In this document: positions 43,137-52,065 of the stretch, in pieces
How the letters are laid out: each line of letters opens with the position of its first letter
Position numbering within the stretch: position 1 is the stretch's first letter
DNA from: CALHVX01 sp039198065
GTDB lineage: Bacteria > Pseudomonadota > Gammaproteobacteria > Pseudomonadales > Azotimanducaceae
Assembly: GCA_039198065.1 (NCBI GenBank)
Contig: JBCCTU010000011.1
Location: 68,472 to 132,471 of the forward strand
Direction of reading: 5' to 3'
DNA: 64,000 nucleotides
Position numbers and translations under genes: made by a program
Notes under the pieces: model-generated
The model's database searches: none
What the model was told of the DNA's origin: nothing
Seen by the model: the letters and a program-made list of their open reading frames with translations, nothing else

Positions 43137-43180
43137 AAGAGCTCGGCTGGAAGAGCTCGGCTGGAAGAGCTCGGCTGATA
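43125..43180. repeat. 14-bp tandem repeat across the ClpP stop codon
   Basis: GAGCTCGGCTAGAA followed by two copies of GAGCTCGGCTGGAA and a partial fourth. The gene stops at TAG in the first copy. Confidence 0.85.
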
Positions 43181-43189
43181 CCCCACCGA

Positions 43190-44245
43190 TCAGCGTCGGC
43201 TGAGCAGGTCTCGGAATAGAGTCAGGTAGCTCGAGGTAATCACGGCGGCCGAATAGTTTGCCGCGTATTCCTGAGCGCCGGCTTTCGCGAGCCGTTTGCG
43301 CAGCTGCGGGTCGCCGAGCACCGCACTCAGGGCGTCGGTTAGCGGCGCGGGTTCATCAACGGGCGTAATGATCCCCGTGCGATCGTGGTCGATCGCTTCC
43401 CCGGGCCCCTGTGAATCGGTGGCCACGATCGGGCAGCCGGCAAACCAACTCTCCATGACGATACTGCCCAAGCCCTCGTGGCGCGATGGGCACACGAACG
43501 CATCCGCGGTCTTCATCAACGCCACCACATCGGTGCGCCAGCCGAGCCAACGAATGCGATCGGCGATTCCCAGCCGTCGTGCCTGGTCCTGAAGTCGATC
43601 CTGCTCCGGCCCTTCCCCAGCGATCCAAAGCGTCGCGTCGGGAACCTGAACGAATGCATCGAGTAGTGTGTCGTAGGCTTTGTTGACGTGCAGGCGACCC
43701 GCGGCCAACAGCAGCGGTCGGCCAGGATCGGTCTCAAAGCTGTTTCGGGGCACGGGCTCCACGGGCGTTTCGTCGGCGAAGTTCGGAATATGGAACACGC
43801 GATCGGTGGGGAAACCGCCATCGATCATGTGTTTGCAGATGCCTTTGCTGATGCCTATCCAGTAATCGGCATGGCGGTAGTACTTGAGGTCGTAGTAGTG
43901 GCCCAGGCGGCACACCAGCGTGTAATCCCCAACTGGAGTAAGACCGCTGGCTCGGTTCATGTACGTGAGTACCAGGTCTGGTGCCAGCCGCGTGAGCGCG
44001 CGGCGATAGCGGAGCCGATCATCGAGGCGTAGCGCCGAGCCAAAGCGGAAGGTCTGAATGGGGACCCGGCTCTGGCGAAGCTGGCTTTCCCGCGCGGCGT
44101 TCGGGCGGGTGAACGCGTGATGGGCCATGCTCCCATCGTCAGCAAGTCGACAGACCAGCCGGGTGTAGAAATTCTCTGCACCGCCTACCGGCGCTCCTGC
44201 GAGCGCGTGAACGATCGTCGCGGTGGCTGTGCTGATATCGGTCAT
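43190..44245 (-). CDS. Glycosyltransferase family 4 protein
   Basis: A 351-residue GT-B glycosyltransferase. The N-terminal half has GAPVGGAENFYTRLV (acceptor-side glycine loop); the C-terminal half has LLAAGRLHVNKAYDTLL, LWIAGEGPEQDRL and the family signature PSRHEGLGSIVMESWFAG (E-x7-E). It transfers sugar from a nucleotide donor, probably for a surface polysaccharide. It stands alone, convergent with clpP. Donor unknown. Confidence 0.9.
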   Translation of the reverse strand: MTDISTATATIVHALAGAPVGGAENFYTRLVCRLADDGSMAHHAFTRPNAARESQLRQSRVPIQTFRFGSALRLDDRLRYRRALTRLAPDLVLTYMNRASGLTPVGDYTLVCRLGHYYDLKYYRHADYWIGISKGICKHMIDGGFPTDRVFHIPNFADETPVEPVPRNSFETDPGRPLLLAAGRLHVNKAYDTLLDAFVQVPDATLWIAGEGPEQDRLQDQARRLGIADRIRWLGWRTDVVALMKTADAFVCPSRHEGLGSIVMESWFAGCPIVATDSQGPGEAIDHDRTGIITPVDEPAPLTDALSAVLGDPQLRKRLAKAGAQEYAANYSAAVITSSYLTLFRDLLSRR

Positions 44246-44403
44246 TGCATCGAAGCGGTCGCTTTCTTTTCCGGCTCAGCGTAGTCCCTAGATGAGCTCC
44301 CAGGCCCGTCGAGCGCCGTCAAGGCCTGCCGGCGGCTACCCGCAGGCGTTGTTCGATCGTGCAGTCGCGTAGCTGCTAGTAGGTGCGAACGCACGTTCGC
44401 AGT

Positions 44404-47400
44404 TCAGCCGGCGGATGCGCCGACGGCAACCGGTTGCGCCGGTGGCAGCTCAATTGGGCGCTCGCCACGGTAGGTTGCGCCTAGCAGCAGGTAGATGCTC
44501 GGCAGTACGAACAGGGTAAACAGTGTTCCGATTGCCATGCCGGCGACCAGCACGATGCCGATGGAGTTGCGGGCTTCGGCTCCGGCCCCGGTGACCAGCA
44601 CGAGCGGTAAGTGGCCCATGATGGTTGCACCAGCAGTCATCAGTACCGGCCGCAATCGTGTGGCGGCGGATTCGCGGATGGCATCGAATTTAGTCATACC
44701 TTCCGCCTGCAGCTGCCGGGCGAATTCGACGATGAGAATGCCGTTCTTGGCGATCAAACCGATCAGCGTGATTAACCCGATCTGGGTGTACATGTTGATC
44801 GTCGTCCAGCCAACGAAGGTAAACAACAGTGCGCCGGAGAGCGCCAGGGGCACGGAGCCGAGCAGCACCACCAGCGGATCCCGAAAGCTGTTGAACTGCA
44901 CGGCCAGCGCCATGAATACGAACGCCAGCGATACCAGCAGCACACCGACGAGCGTGTTGCCTTCCTGGCGCAGCTGCCGGGATTCGCCGGCGTAGTCGAT
45001 GCTGTAACCTGCGGGCAGGATGTCCGTAGCCAGGGCTTCCATGGTTGTTAGCGCCTGCTCTTTGGTCGTGCCCGGCATGACGCCGCCGCGGATGCGGAAG
45101 GCGTTTTTCTGCTGAAACTTCGACAGTACCCGCGGACCGACATTCTGCTCCAGGGTGGCTAACGCCGACAGGGGTATGAGCGTCCCGTCGGGCGTGCGAA
45201 GTTTTGTATCGAGCAACGCCTGCGGGTCCGGCCGTCCGCCGCGTTCGATCATCGGGATGACTCGATAGGCCTTACCATCCAGATCGAAACGATTGACGTA
45301 GTTGCCGGACAGCAACACGCCTAACTGACGACTGACGGCGCTCAGGTCCAGGCCGAGGTCCGCGATGCGTTCGCGATCGAGCAGGAAGCGCGCCTGGGGT
45401 AGGTCGATGAGCAGGTCAGTGTCGGCGAACAGAAACGCGCCACTGCGGCGTGCGGCGGCCAGCAGCTCCTCGGACACCGGTTGCATGGCTTCCGGATCCT
45501 GCGATGACAAGACGACGAACTCGACATCGAAACGTCCGGCGCTGGGCAAGGCCGACGGCAGGATGGGGAAAGCGGTAAGCCCCGTGACCTGAGACAGCTT
45601 GCCGAACGCCTGCGGCACCATGTCGTGCACGGACAGCTCGCGATCGCCGTAGGGTTCGAACTCCATACCACCAAAGCCGCCGTTGCCGAGCACCATCTGC
45701 CACATCTTTGTGGTACCCGGCAAGGTCTGCATCGCGGCCACGACATCCACCATGTAGCGTTCGGTGTAGTCGAGGGACGATTCTGGTGGTGCCGTAAACA
45801 CCACGTTGATCGAGCTCTGATCTTCCGTTGGCGCCAGCTCCTTTTGCGAAAACAGGAAGAACGGTACCGCCAGAACACTGATGAACACGGCAACGAAAAT
45901 CACCTGTCCGTTGCGGTTCAGCAAGCCATCGAGGAGACGCAGGTACCGCAGCTTGCTGGCGTCGAAGAGCGTGTTGACGCGGCGAGTAAGCGCCCCTTCA
46001 CGACCGTGCGCTGGGGCCACCCAGGCAGACATGATCGGCGACAGCGTGAGAGCGACAACGCCGGAGATAACAACCGCGACCGCCAGGGTGAAGGCGAACT
46101 CTTTAAACAGCACACCGGTCAGGCCCGACAGAAAGCCGATGGGGGCGTAGACGATGGCCAGCGTTAGCGTCATCGAGACGATCGGTGCGAACAGCTGGCG
46201 CGAACTTGCGAGCGCCGCCTGACCGCGACTGAGACCCTCGCGCAGGTAGCGAGCCACATTCTCAACGACGACGATGGCGTCATCGACGACCAGGCCTACG
46301 GCCAGCACAATGGCCAGCACGGTCAGCAGGTTGAAAGAAAAGCCCATCAGCGCCATGGCCGTAACAGCGCCGAGCAGGCTTACGGGAATCGTGACCAAGG
46401 GCACCAGGGCGGTTCGGAACGACCCCATGAACGCGACCACGACGGCGCCAACGAGCAGCACCGTTTCGACTAGCGTTATGAAAATTTCCGTCAGCGCCGC
46501 CCGCATGTAGAGGGTGACGTCCGAGCCGATCTCCACCGACAGACCGGCCGGCATGCTGGCGTTGATCTCGTCCAGCACCACATACATGCGATCGGCGATG
46601 TCGATTTCGTTCGCGCCGGGCAGGGGGTAGACGCCGAGCCACACGGTGGTGTCCTGGTCAGAGCGGCCGAGATACTGCGATTCTTCCGCGCCGAGCTCTA
46701 CGCGGGCGATGTCGCGCAGGCGCAGCAGCGTCCCGTCCGTTTCCCGCACCACGAGTTGTTCGAACTCATCCGCCGATTTGAGCGCCGTGTCGACCCGCAG
46801 ATCGATGCGCTGGCGATCGTTGTCGGCGCTGCCGATGGTTGCGATGACGTTGTTACGCTGCAGGGCGTCGGCGACGTCGGTCGCACTCACGTTGAACATG
46901 GCCATGCGATCCGGATCCAGCCAGATCCGCATAGCGGGCGTTCGCTCGCCTCCGAGCCAGACCTGCTGGACCCCGGCAATGCTGGACAGTTGTGGTACCA
47001 CGACCCGGCGCAGGTAATCGGTCGTCTCGGCGTGGCTTAAGGTGTCACTGATCGTGACCCCCAGGTACCAGCCGGCCTGCGGGCGATCGGCGCGGCGCAC
47101 CGTGACCGACGGATCCTCGGCGCCGGCCGGGAGTTCAAAACGGATTCGTCCCAGCCGCGTCGACAGCTCCGCGAGCGCGTCAGCGCTGTCTTCGTTGAGC
47201 TTCAGATACACGGTGACCGTGCTCATACCGGCGGTGGTGTTCGATTCGATGAAGTCGACCCCCGGGATCGTTGCTGCAACGCGTTCCACCGGGTCGGTAA
47301 TGAAGCCCTGCACGGTCTCTGCGTCCGCGCCAATGTAGGGGGTTTCGACAATCAGCGACGCGCTTTCGATCCGTGGGTACTGCAGTACCGGCATGCCGGT

Positions 47401-47541
47401 CGCGACCCGTACGCCGATGAGCACCAGCGCCAGCGACAGCACCACGGCAAGTACCGGTCGTTCGACGAACACGTCGGTGGGCTTCGGCACGCGGGCGACG
47501 CCGGTGAGGGACGGTCCGTCGTGGGACATGGAATCGGTCAT
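44404..47541 (-). CDS. RND efflux permease (HAE1 type)
   Basis: A 1045-residue inner-membrane pump with 12 helices and two large periplasmic loops. Proton-relay Asp pair in GLVVDDAIVVVENV, N-terminal FVERPVLAVVLSLALVLIG, and second-half GLIAKNGILIVEFARQLQ fit the AcrB/HAE1 branch. ATG 47541 has GGAGG upstream; a longer frame to 47661 lies in the adaptor gene and is rejected. It works with the adaptor gene 19 bases upstream. There is no TolC-type outer-membrane gene in the window. It is the last gene of the YjiH-ureohydrolase-RND operon. Confidence 0.93.
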   Translation of the reverse strand: MTDSMSHDGPSLTGVARVPKPTDVFVERPVLAVVLSLALVLIGVRVATGMPVLQYPRIESASLIVETPYIGADAETVQGFITDPVERVAATIPGVDFIESNTTAGMSTVTVYLKLNEDSADALAELSTRLGRIRFELPAGAEDPSVTVRRADRPQAGWYLGVTISDTLSHAETTDYLRRVVVPQLSSIAGVQQVWLGGERTPAMRIWLDPDRMAMFNVSATDVADALQRNNVIATIGSADNDRQRIDLRVDTALKSADEFEQLVVRETDGTLLRLRDIARVELGAEESQYLGRSDQDTTVWLGVYPLPGANEIDIADRMYVVLDEINASMPAGLSVEIGSDVTLYMRAALTEIFITLVETVLLVGAVVVAFMGSFRTALVPLVTIPVSLLGAVTAMALMGFSFNLLTVLAIVLAVGLVVDDAIVVVENVARYLREGLSRGQAALASSRQLFAPIVSMTLTLAIVYAPIGFLSGLTGVLFKEFAFTLAVAVVISGVVALTLSPIMSAWVAPAHGREGALTRRVNTLFDASKLRYLRLLDGLLNRNGQVIFVAVFISVLAVPFFLFSQKELAPTEDQSSINVVFTAPPESSLDYTERYMVDVVAAMQTLPGTTKMWQMVLGNGGFGGMEFEPYGDRELSVHDMVPQAFGKLSQVTGLTAFPILPSALPSAGRFDVEFVVLSSQDPEAMQPVSEELLAAARRSGAFLFADTDLLIDLPQARFLLDRERIADLGLDLSAVSRQLGVLLSGNYVNRFDLDGKAYRVIPMIERGGRPDPQALLDTKLRTPDGTLIPLSALATLEQNVGPRVLSKFQQKNAFRIRGGVMPGTTKEQALTTMEALATDILPAGYSIDYAGESRQLRQEGNTLVGVLLVSLAFVFMALAVQFNSFRDPLVVLLGSVPLALSGALLFTFVGWTTINMYTQIGLITLIGLIAKNGILIVEFARQLQAEGMTKFDAIRESAATRLRPVLMTAGATIMGHLPLVLVTGAGAEARNSIGIVLVAGMAIGTLFTLFVLPSIYLLLGATYRGERPIELPPAQPVAVGASAG

Positions 47542-47560
47542 GGCGATCGGCCTCCGATGC

Positions 47561-48667
47561 TCAGGCGTCTGGGGATGGGTCCTGATAGGGTCTGGATTGT
47601 ACGAGCACGCCGTCGCGAAGTTTGAAGGCGCCCGTGGCCGCCAAACGCTCCCCCGGTGCAACGCCCGTGGTTATGACCAGCTCGGCGCCCAGCTGACCCC
47701 CGAGTTCGACGGAGCGCACCTGTACGCGCTCCTTTGCACCGGCGGCTTCACCGGCGTCGACAATAACGAAGACCCGAGCGCCGAAATTGTCTCGCCGCAC
47801 GGCGGTCGCCGGGACGAGGGTCACGTCGAGTTGGTTACCCAGCGGTACCTCGAGTTTGAGTAGCTCGCCGGGCACCGCGTTGAGCTCTGACCGAGCGATT
47901 TCGGCGCGATACCGCCGGTTTCGCGAGCTACTGTCGACCTGCGCGTCGGCCGCGATCAGCTTTGCTGAAACGGATGGGCTGTCGTTGCCGGTCAGAACGC
48001 GGACCCGATCGGCGCTGAGTTGCCGCGCTTGCTCCTGTGGCAGGCGAAAGTCGACCCAGAGTGTTTCATCGAGCCCGACAAGGTCCAGCACCTCCGTGCC
48101 CTTTTCGAGGTACTGGCCGGGTTCCCAAACGTGCAGGCCCGCGATGGCGTCAAACGGTGCGCGGATTTGCTTCCGACGGATGATGGCTTCGATGCGGCGC
48201 ACCTCGGCCTGGGCCGCATCTCGGTTCGCCAGAGCTCGATCGCGGGTATCTTCGGTGGTCGCGCCGGTGCTGATGAGCTTGCGAGCCCGGGCGAGATCGA
48301 GTTCAGCGATCCGCAGCGCAGCGTTGGCTGCAGCACGTTGTGCCCGTTCTTCGCTGAGGTCGAGTTCGAGCAGCAGGTCACCGCGTTCCACCTGCGCCCC
48401 GCTTGCCGCGTTCACCGCCGTGATGAGGCCTTCTGCCTCGGCGCGCAGGGTGACGGACCGTCGGGCGATGACTTCCCCAGTGACCTGCGTTGCCGGTTGC
48501 CACAGCGCCTGGCGAGCAACGATCGCTTCAACGGCCTCGACCGGTTCCGGGAACGACTCCCCGAAGGCAATGGCGGCCTGAATCTGGCTGTACTTCAAAA
48601 ACGCAAGCCCGGCTAGCGCACCAAGGCACGCAAGGATTACGAGCAACCAGCTGCCGAAACGGCCCAC
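47561..48667 (-). CDS. RND efflux periplasmic adaptor subunit
   Basis: A 368-residue membrane-fusion protein. An N-terminal membrane anchor (WLLVILACLGALAGLAFL) precedes a lipoyl-like half (LRAEAEGLITAVNAASGAQVERGDLLLEL), a coiled-coil hairpin with ERAQRAAANAALRIAELDLARARK, the second lipoyl half IRAPFDAIAGLHVWEPGQYL, and beta-barrel domains. It bridges the RND pump and an outer-membrane channel encoded elsewhere. It begins 4 bases after the ureohydrolase stop. Confidence 0.93.
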   Translation of the reverse strand: MGRFGSWLLVILACLGALAGLAFLKYSQIQAAIAFGESFPEPVEAVEAIVARQALWQPATQVTGEVIARRSVTLRAEAEGLITAVNAASGAQVERGDLLLELDLSEERAQRAAANAALRIAELDLARARKLISTGATTEDTRDRALANRDAAQAEVRRIEAIIRRKQIRAPFDAIAGLHVWEPGQYLEKGTEVLDLVGLDETLWVDFRLPQEQARQLSADRVRVLTGNDSPSVSAKLIAADAQVDSSSRNRRYRAEIARSELNAVPGELLKLEVPLGNQLDVTLVPATAVRRDNFGARVFVIVDAGEAAGAKERVQVRSVELGGQLGAELVITTGVAPGERLAATGAFKLRDGVLVQSRPYQDPSPDA

Positions 48668-48671
48668 GGCG

Positions 48672-49709
48672 TCAGCGAACGCCGCGCTCTTCGCGCAACC
48701 GGACGGTCATGAGCGAAAGGATTTCAAACAGCATTTGAGCGCCTACGTGTGCGGTGTTGGGGCTGGGGTCATACTGCGGCGCCACTTCGACAACATCGCC
48801 GCCAACGATGTTGCGGCCCGCAAGCCCGCGCAGCAGTCGTTGTACCTCACGCGGCGTCAATCCGCCGACCTCCGGGGTGCCCGTGCCCGGCGCGTAGGCG
48901 GGGTCGATCCCGTCGACATCAATGGTGATGTAGGTCGGCGCATCACCGATCACCCGGAGGGTCTGTTCAAGCACCGCGTCGATACCTTCCCGGTCGACGG
49001 TCTCGGCATGCACGACGGTCATGCCGGCGTCGTAGGAAAACTCCCACAGGTACTCGGACGAACCACGGATCCCGATCTGGATGGCACGCTCGGGATCAAT
49101 GACGCCGTCTAAGACCGCGTGGCGGAACGGGCCACCGTGATGAAATTTTTCGCCCTCGAAAGGACCGCCCGTGTCGCAGTGGGCGTCGATGTGCACCATT
49201 GCCAGAGGAGTCTCGCTGCCCAGCGCCTTCAGGATTGGATAGGTGATCGAGTGATCCCCGCCAACGGCGAGCGTTCGTACACCGGCTGCTTTCAGCCGCC
49301 GGAACTCCGCTTCGATATCGAGCATGCTTTGGCTCAGGGAGTAGCGGCTGCTGAGCGGTACATCACCGATGTCGGCGATGCGCTCCTGTTTGCCTGGCGT
49401 TACCCGCAGCCCATGATTAAACGGGCCGATGCGTTCGATAGCGCGCAGCGCGCGAGGACCAAAGCGCGCGCCGCTGCGGTTGGTAACGCCAAGATCCATC
49501 GGGACCCCAATGAGTGCGATGTCGAGGTCCGCGAGATCGTCACGATGGGGCTGGTCAAGCAACGTCGGCAGGCCACCGAAGGGCATCCGCCGGCGACCGT
49601 CGTCCGAGAAGGCCGCGCTGGCCGCTTCCTGAAACACCGGGTCGATGATGGCGGTCGCACCGGCATCGCTGTACTTCCGACGGAGCGCGTCGAGGCGGCT
49701 TGAATCCAT
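48672..49709 (-). CDS. Ureohydrolase (agmatinase family)
   Basis: A 345-residue dimanganese (or dinickel) ureohydrolase. The metal-binding motifs are complete: GGDHSITYP, MVHIDAHCDT, and TIDVDGIDPAYAPGTGTPEVGG. Family members cleave guanidino compounds (agmatine, guanidinobutyrate, guanidinopropionate, guanidine, formimidoylglutamate); specificity cannot be read here. The gene lies between a YjiH-type membrane protein (22 bases) and an RND pump, all on one strand. A combined role in uptake, breakdown and export of a guanidino compound is an inference. Confidence 0.88.
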   Translation of the reverse strand: MDSSRLDALRRKYSDAGATAIIDPVFQEAASAAFSDDGRRRMPFGGLPTLLDQPHRDDLADLDIALIGVPMDLGVTNRSGARFGPRALRAIERIGPFNHGLRVTPGKQERIADIGDVPLSSRYSLSQSMLDIEAEFRRLKAAGVRTLAVGGDHSITYPILKALGSETPLAMVHIDAHCDTGGPFEGEKFHHGGPFRHAVLDGVIDPERAIQIGIRGSSEYLWEFSYDAGMTVVHAETVDREGIDAVLEQTLRVIGDAPTYITIDVDGIDPAYAPGTGTPEVGGLTPREVQRLLRGLAGRNIVGGDVVEVAPQYDPSPNTAHVGAQMLFEILSLMTVRLREERGVR

Positions 49710-49731
49710 GGTGCTGGCGGGTCCTCAGGCC

Positions 49732-51117
49732 TTAGCGAGCGAGCAGCATACCGAACGCCAGCAGCACGGGAAGGGACAGCGCCGTTCGCAGCAGAAACAC
49801 GAGAAACAGGGTGCCCATGCCGATCGGTAGTGGCGAGCGCAACAGCAGGACGCCGATCTCCGCCATGTAAACCAACTGACAGACCCCCAGTCCCGCGAGA
49901 ACAAACCGCCACAGCGGATCGCCGAGCTGCGCGGCGACCAGTGTGGGCAGGAACTGGTCGAGAAAACCGATCAGCACCGCCGAGGCGATAGCGGCGGCGT
50001 CGGCGACACCGACCGCACTGAGCAGCTGCGCCAGCGGCGTGGTGAGGGTGGTAATGACCGGCGAGTGAAACAGGAGCATGGCGGCGATGGTGGCGGTGGC
50101 GAGACTGGGTCCGAGCACACCACAGGTCGTGACCGCGAAGTTGCGCGACGCCGTGACCAGGTAGTCGCGTACACCGGGTCCGGTTGCCGCGCGTCGCCGG
50201 GCGGCGGTCCAGGCGGAGGCGAGACCACCGCTTGCTTCTGCCGCGACCGGTGTCGCCGCTGAACCATCGATGTAGCGGTCCGCAATGCGCGCGAGGGGCG
50301 GAAGCCGAGCCAGCACGGCCGCGCACAGTACGGTGGTCACGAGGACCGCGAAGTACCAGCCGAAGAACAGATGATCGATCTTGGCGACCTGCGCCATGAG
50401 CAAGCTGAACGGTATGGACACGAGGGAAAAGTTGCAGGCAATGGTCGCAGCCTCTCGGGCGCTGTAGTAACCGCGCTGGTACTGCGAAATCGTGACCAGT
50501 ACACCAATGCCAGCCGCCGCTGCAATGGAAGTCAGCGAGTCCACGGCGGCGCGTCCCGGCAGCCGAAACAGGGATCGGAACAGCGGTCGACACAGCGTGC
50601 CCGCGAATTCCATCAGGCCGTACTCCGTCAGTAGCGGCATCAGCAACAAGCCACCGAGATAGATCATCAGTACGTTGTGGCCGATGTCGTTAACGACCGT
50701 TATGCCGGTATCTGGTAAGCGCAGCAGCACGGGGCCGGCATCGAAGTAGACGCAGGCAACCACAGCGAAGCCGAGCAGCCGCATGGCGACCCAGGGCCAG
50801 CTGGTGCGGAACACGGCGCCGAAGAGTGAATCCGACGGCCCCTGCGGTGCGATCAGGCGTGTTGCCAGGGCACCGAGGGCCGCGATGCCGAGCAGCACCA
50901 GCAACGCTTCGTCAATGGCGTCGCCAAAGCCGCCCTTCAGCGCGTCGGTGACCAACCCGAAGACCACGGTCTGGCGGTCTTCGGTAATGACCGGACCGAG
51001 AAAGATGGCGGCCCCGAGGGCAGCGGGAATGACGAACCGCAGGCCGTGCGCCAGCGGCGGTTCGGAGTGTCGGGCTGCGGCTTGCGCCGATGCCTGCGAT
51101 GAAGATGGGGAGGACAG
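49732..51117 (-). CDS. YjiH family (nucleoside-recognition/Gate domain) membrane protein, probable CTG start
   Basis: A polytopic membrane protein with the Gate-domain pattern (TSIAAAAGIGVLVTISQYQRGYYSAREAATIACNFS). The first standard in-frame start is GTG 50967 (411 residues), but the frame is open upstream to a TGA at 51121-51123 and encodes a further helix, PPLAHGLRFVIPAALGAAIF, as expected for YjiH N-termini. No ATG, GTG or TTG lies there. A CTG at 51117-51115 is preceded by TAAGGAG with a 7-base gap, an ideal ribosome binding site, so I take it as the start (461 residues). Function unknown; the ureohydrolase next door suggests a transport role. Confidence 0.8.
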   Translation of the reverse strand: MSSPSSSQASAQAAARHSEPPLAHGLRFVIPAALGAAIFLGPVITEDRQTVVFGLVTDALKGGFGDAIDEALLVLLGIAALGALATRLIAPQGPSDSLFGAVFRTSWPWVAMRLLGFAVVACVYFDAGPVLLRLPDTGITVVNDIGHNVLMIYLGGLLLMPLLTEYGLMEFAGTLCRPLFRSLFRLPGRAAVDSLTSIAAAAGIGVLVTISQYQRGYYSAREAATIACNFSLVSIPFSLLMAQVAKIDHLFFGWYFAVLVTTVLCAAVLARLPPLARIADRYIDGSAATPVAAEASGGLASAWTAARRRAATGPGVRDYLVTASRNFAVTTCGVLGPSLATATIAAMLLFHSPVITTLTTPLAQLLSAVGVADAAAIASAVLIGFLDQFLPTLVAAQLGDPLWRFVLAGLGVCQLVYMAEIGVLLLRSPLPIGMGTLFLVFLLRTALSLPVLLAFGMLLAR

Positions 51118-51219
51118 CGCTCAACTCCTTAGCCCAGTCGACGTCGTCGCCGGACTCGTTCGTCAGGACGAACGGCGTTACATTCAAGCCCGACTGATCA
51201 AGGCGTAGGAGGACCCGTC

Positions 51220-52065
51220 ATGGCCGACACCCCATCATACCGACACTTGGCTGTTGAGCGTCGGGGGCGCCTTGCTCTTGTCACCATCAACGCCCCACCG
51301 ATCAACGTCATTACACCGGCTCTGGCCCAGGATCTGGTGACCCTGGGTAACGAGCTGGCTGCCGACCAAGCGCTTTCCGTTGTTGTGCTTAAGAGTGCGC
51401 ACCCGGACTTTTTTCTTGCGCACTTCGACGTTGAGACGATTCTTTCGTTTCCGACGCATACGACCGCCGAGCGGGATCAGGAACTGAACTGGTTCCATCG
51501 CCTGTGCGAACAGCTCCGCACCCTGCCGGTCGTTACCATCGCCCAGATTGAAGGCCGGGTCGGTGGTGGTGGATCGGAGATCGCCAGCAGTTGCGATATG
51601 CGCTTTGGGGTGCCTGGAAAAAGCACCGTGTGTCAGATGGAGGTGCCGCTCGGGATACTGCCCGGCGGCTCGGGCACGCAGCGTCTGCCGCGCCTTGTTG
51701 GCCGCGGCCGGGCGCTGGAGATCATTCTCGGCGGCGACGACATCGATGCGGAAACCGCGGAACGCTGGGGCTATTACAACCGGCTGTTTCCGGCCGACGA
51801 GATCGACGCTCGGGTGCTGGCGCTGGCTGAGCGTATGGCCGCGTTCCCACCGGAGGCGCTTCGTTTGGCGAAGCAGGCGGTCAACGCGGGGGAGCCCGCG
51901 GCTGAGCCCGGGCTGCGGGAAGAGGCGTATCTGTTTCAGCGGTTGCTGCGAACCGATGCGGCGCAGGCGCGCATGCGTCGCTTCATGGCGCTCGGCGGTC
52001 AGACCGCCGAGGTTGAACTGCGGGTCGGCGCGGTCGGTGCCGAGTTGAACTCAGACGATTCGTGA
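51220..52065 (+). CDS. Enoyl-CoA hydratase/isomerase family protein
   Basis: A 281-residue crotonase-fold protein: ALVTINAPPINVITPALAQDL at the N-terminus, IEGRVGGGGSEIASSCDMRF (oxyanion loop), and LGILPGGSGTQRLPRLVGRGRALEIILGG. The crotonase Glu pair is only partly recognisable, so hydratase, isomerase or other crotonase activity is possible. The ribosome binding site AGGAGG precedes ATG 51220. Its 3' end overlaps the convergent acyl-CoA synthetase gene by 15 bases. Confidence 0.88.
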   Translation: MADTPSYRHLAVERRGRLALVTINAPPINVITPALAQDLVTLGNELAADQALSVVVLKSAHPDFFLAHFDVETILSFPTHTTAERDQELNWFHRLCEQLRTLPVVTIAQIEGRVGGGGSEIASSCDMRFGVPGKSTVCQMEVPLGILPGGSGTQRLPRLVGRGRALEIILGGDDIDAETAERWGYYNRLFPADEIDARVLALAERMAAFPPEALRLAKQAVNAGEPAAEPGLREEAYLFQRLLRTDAAQARMRRFMALGGQTAEVELRVGAVGAELNSDDS

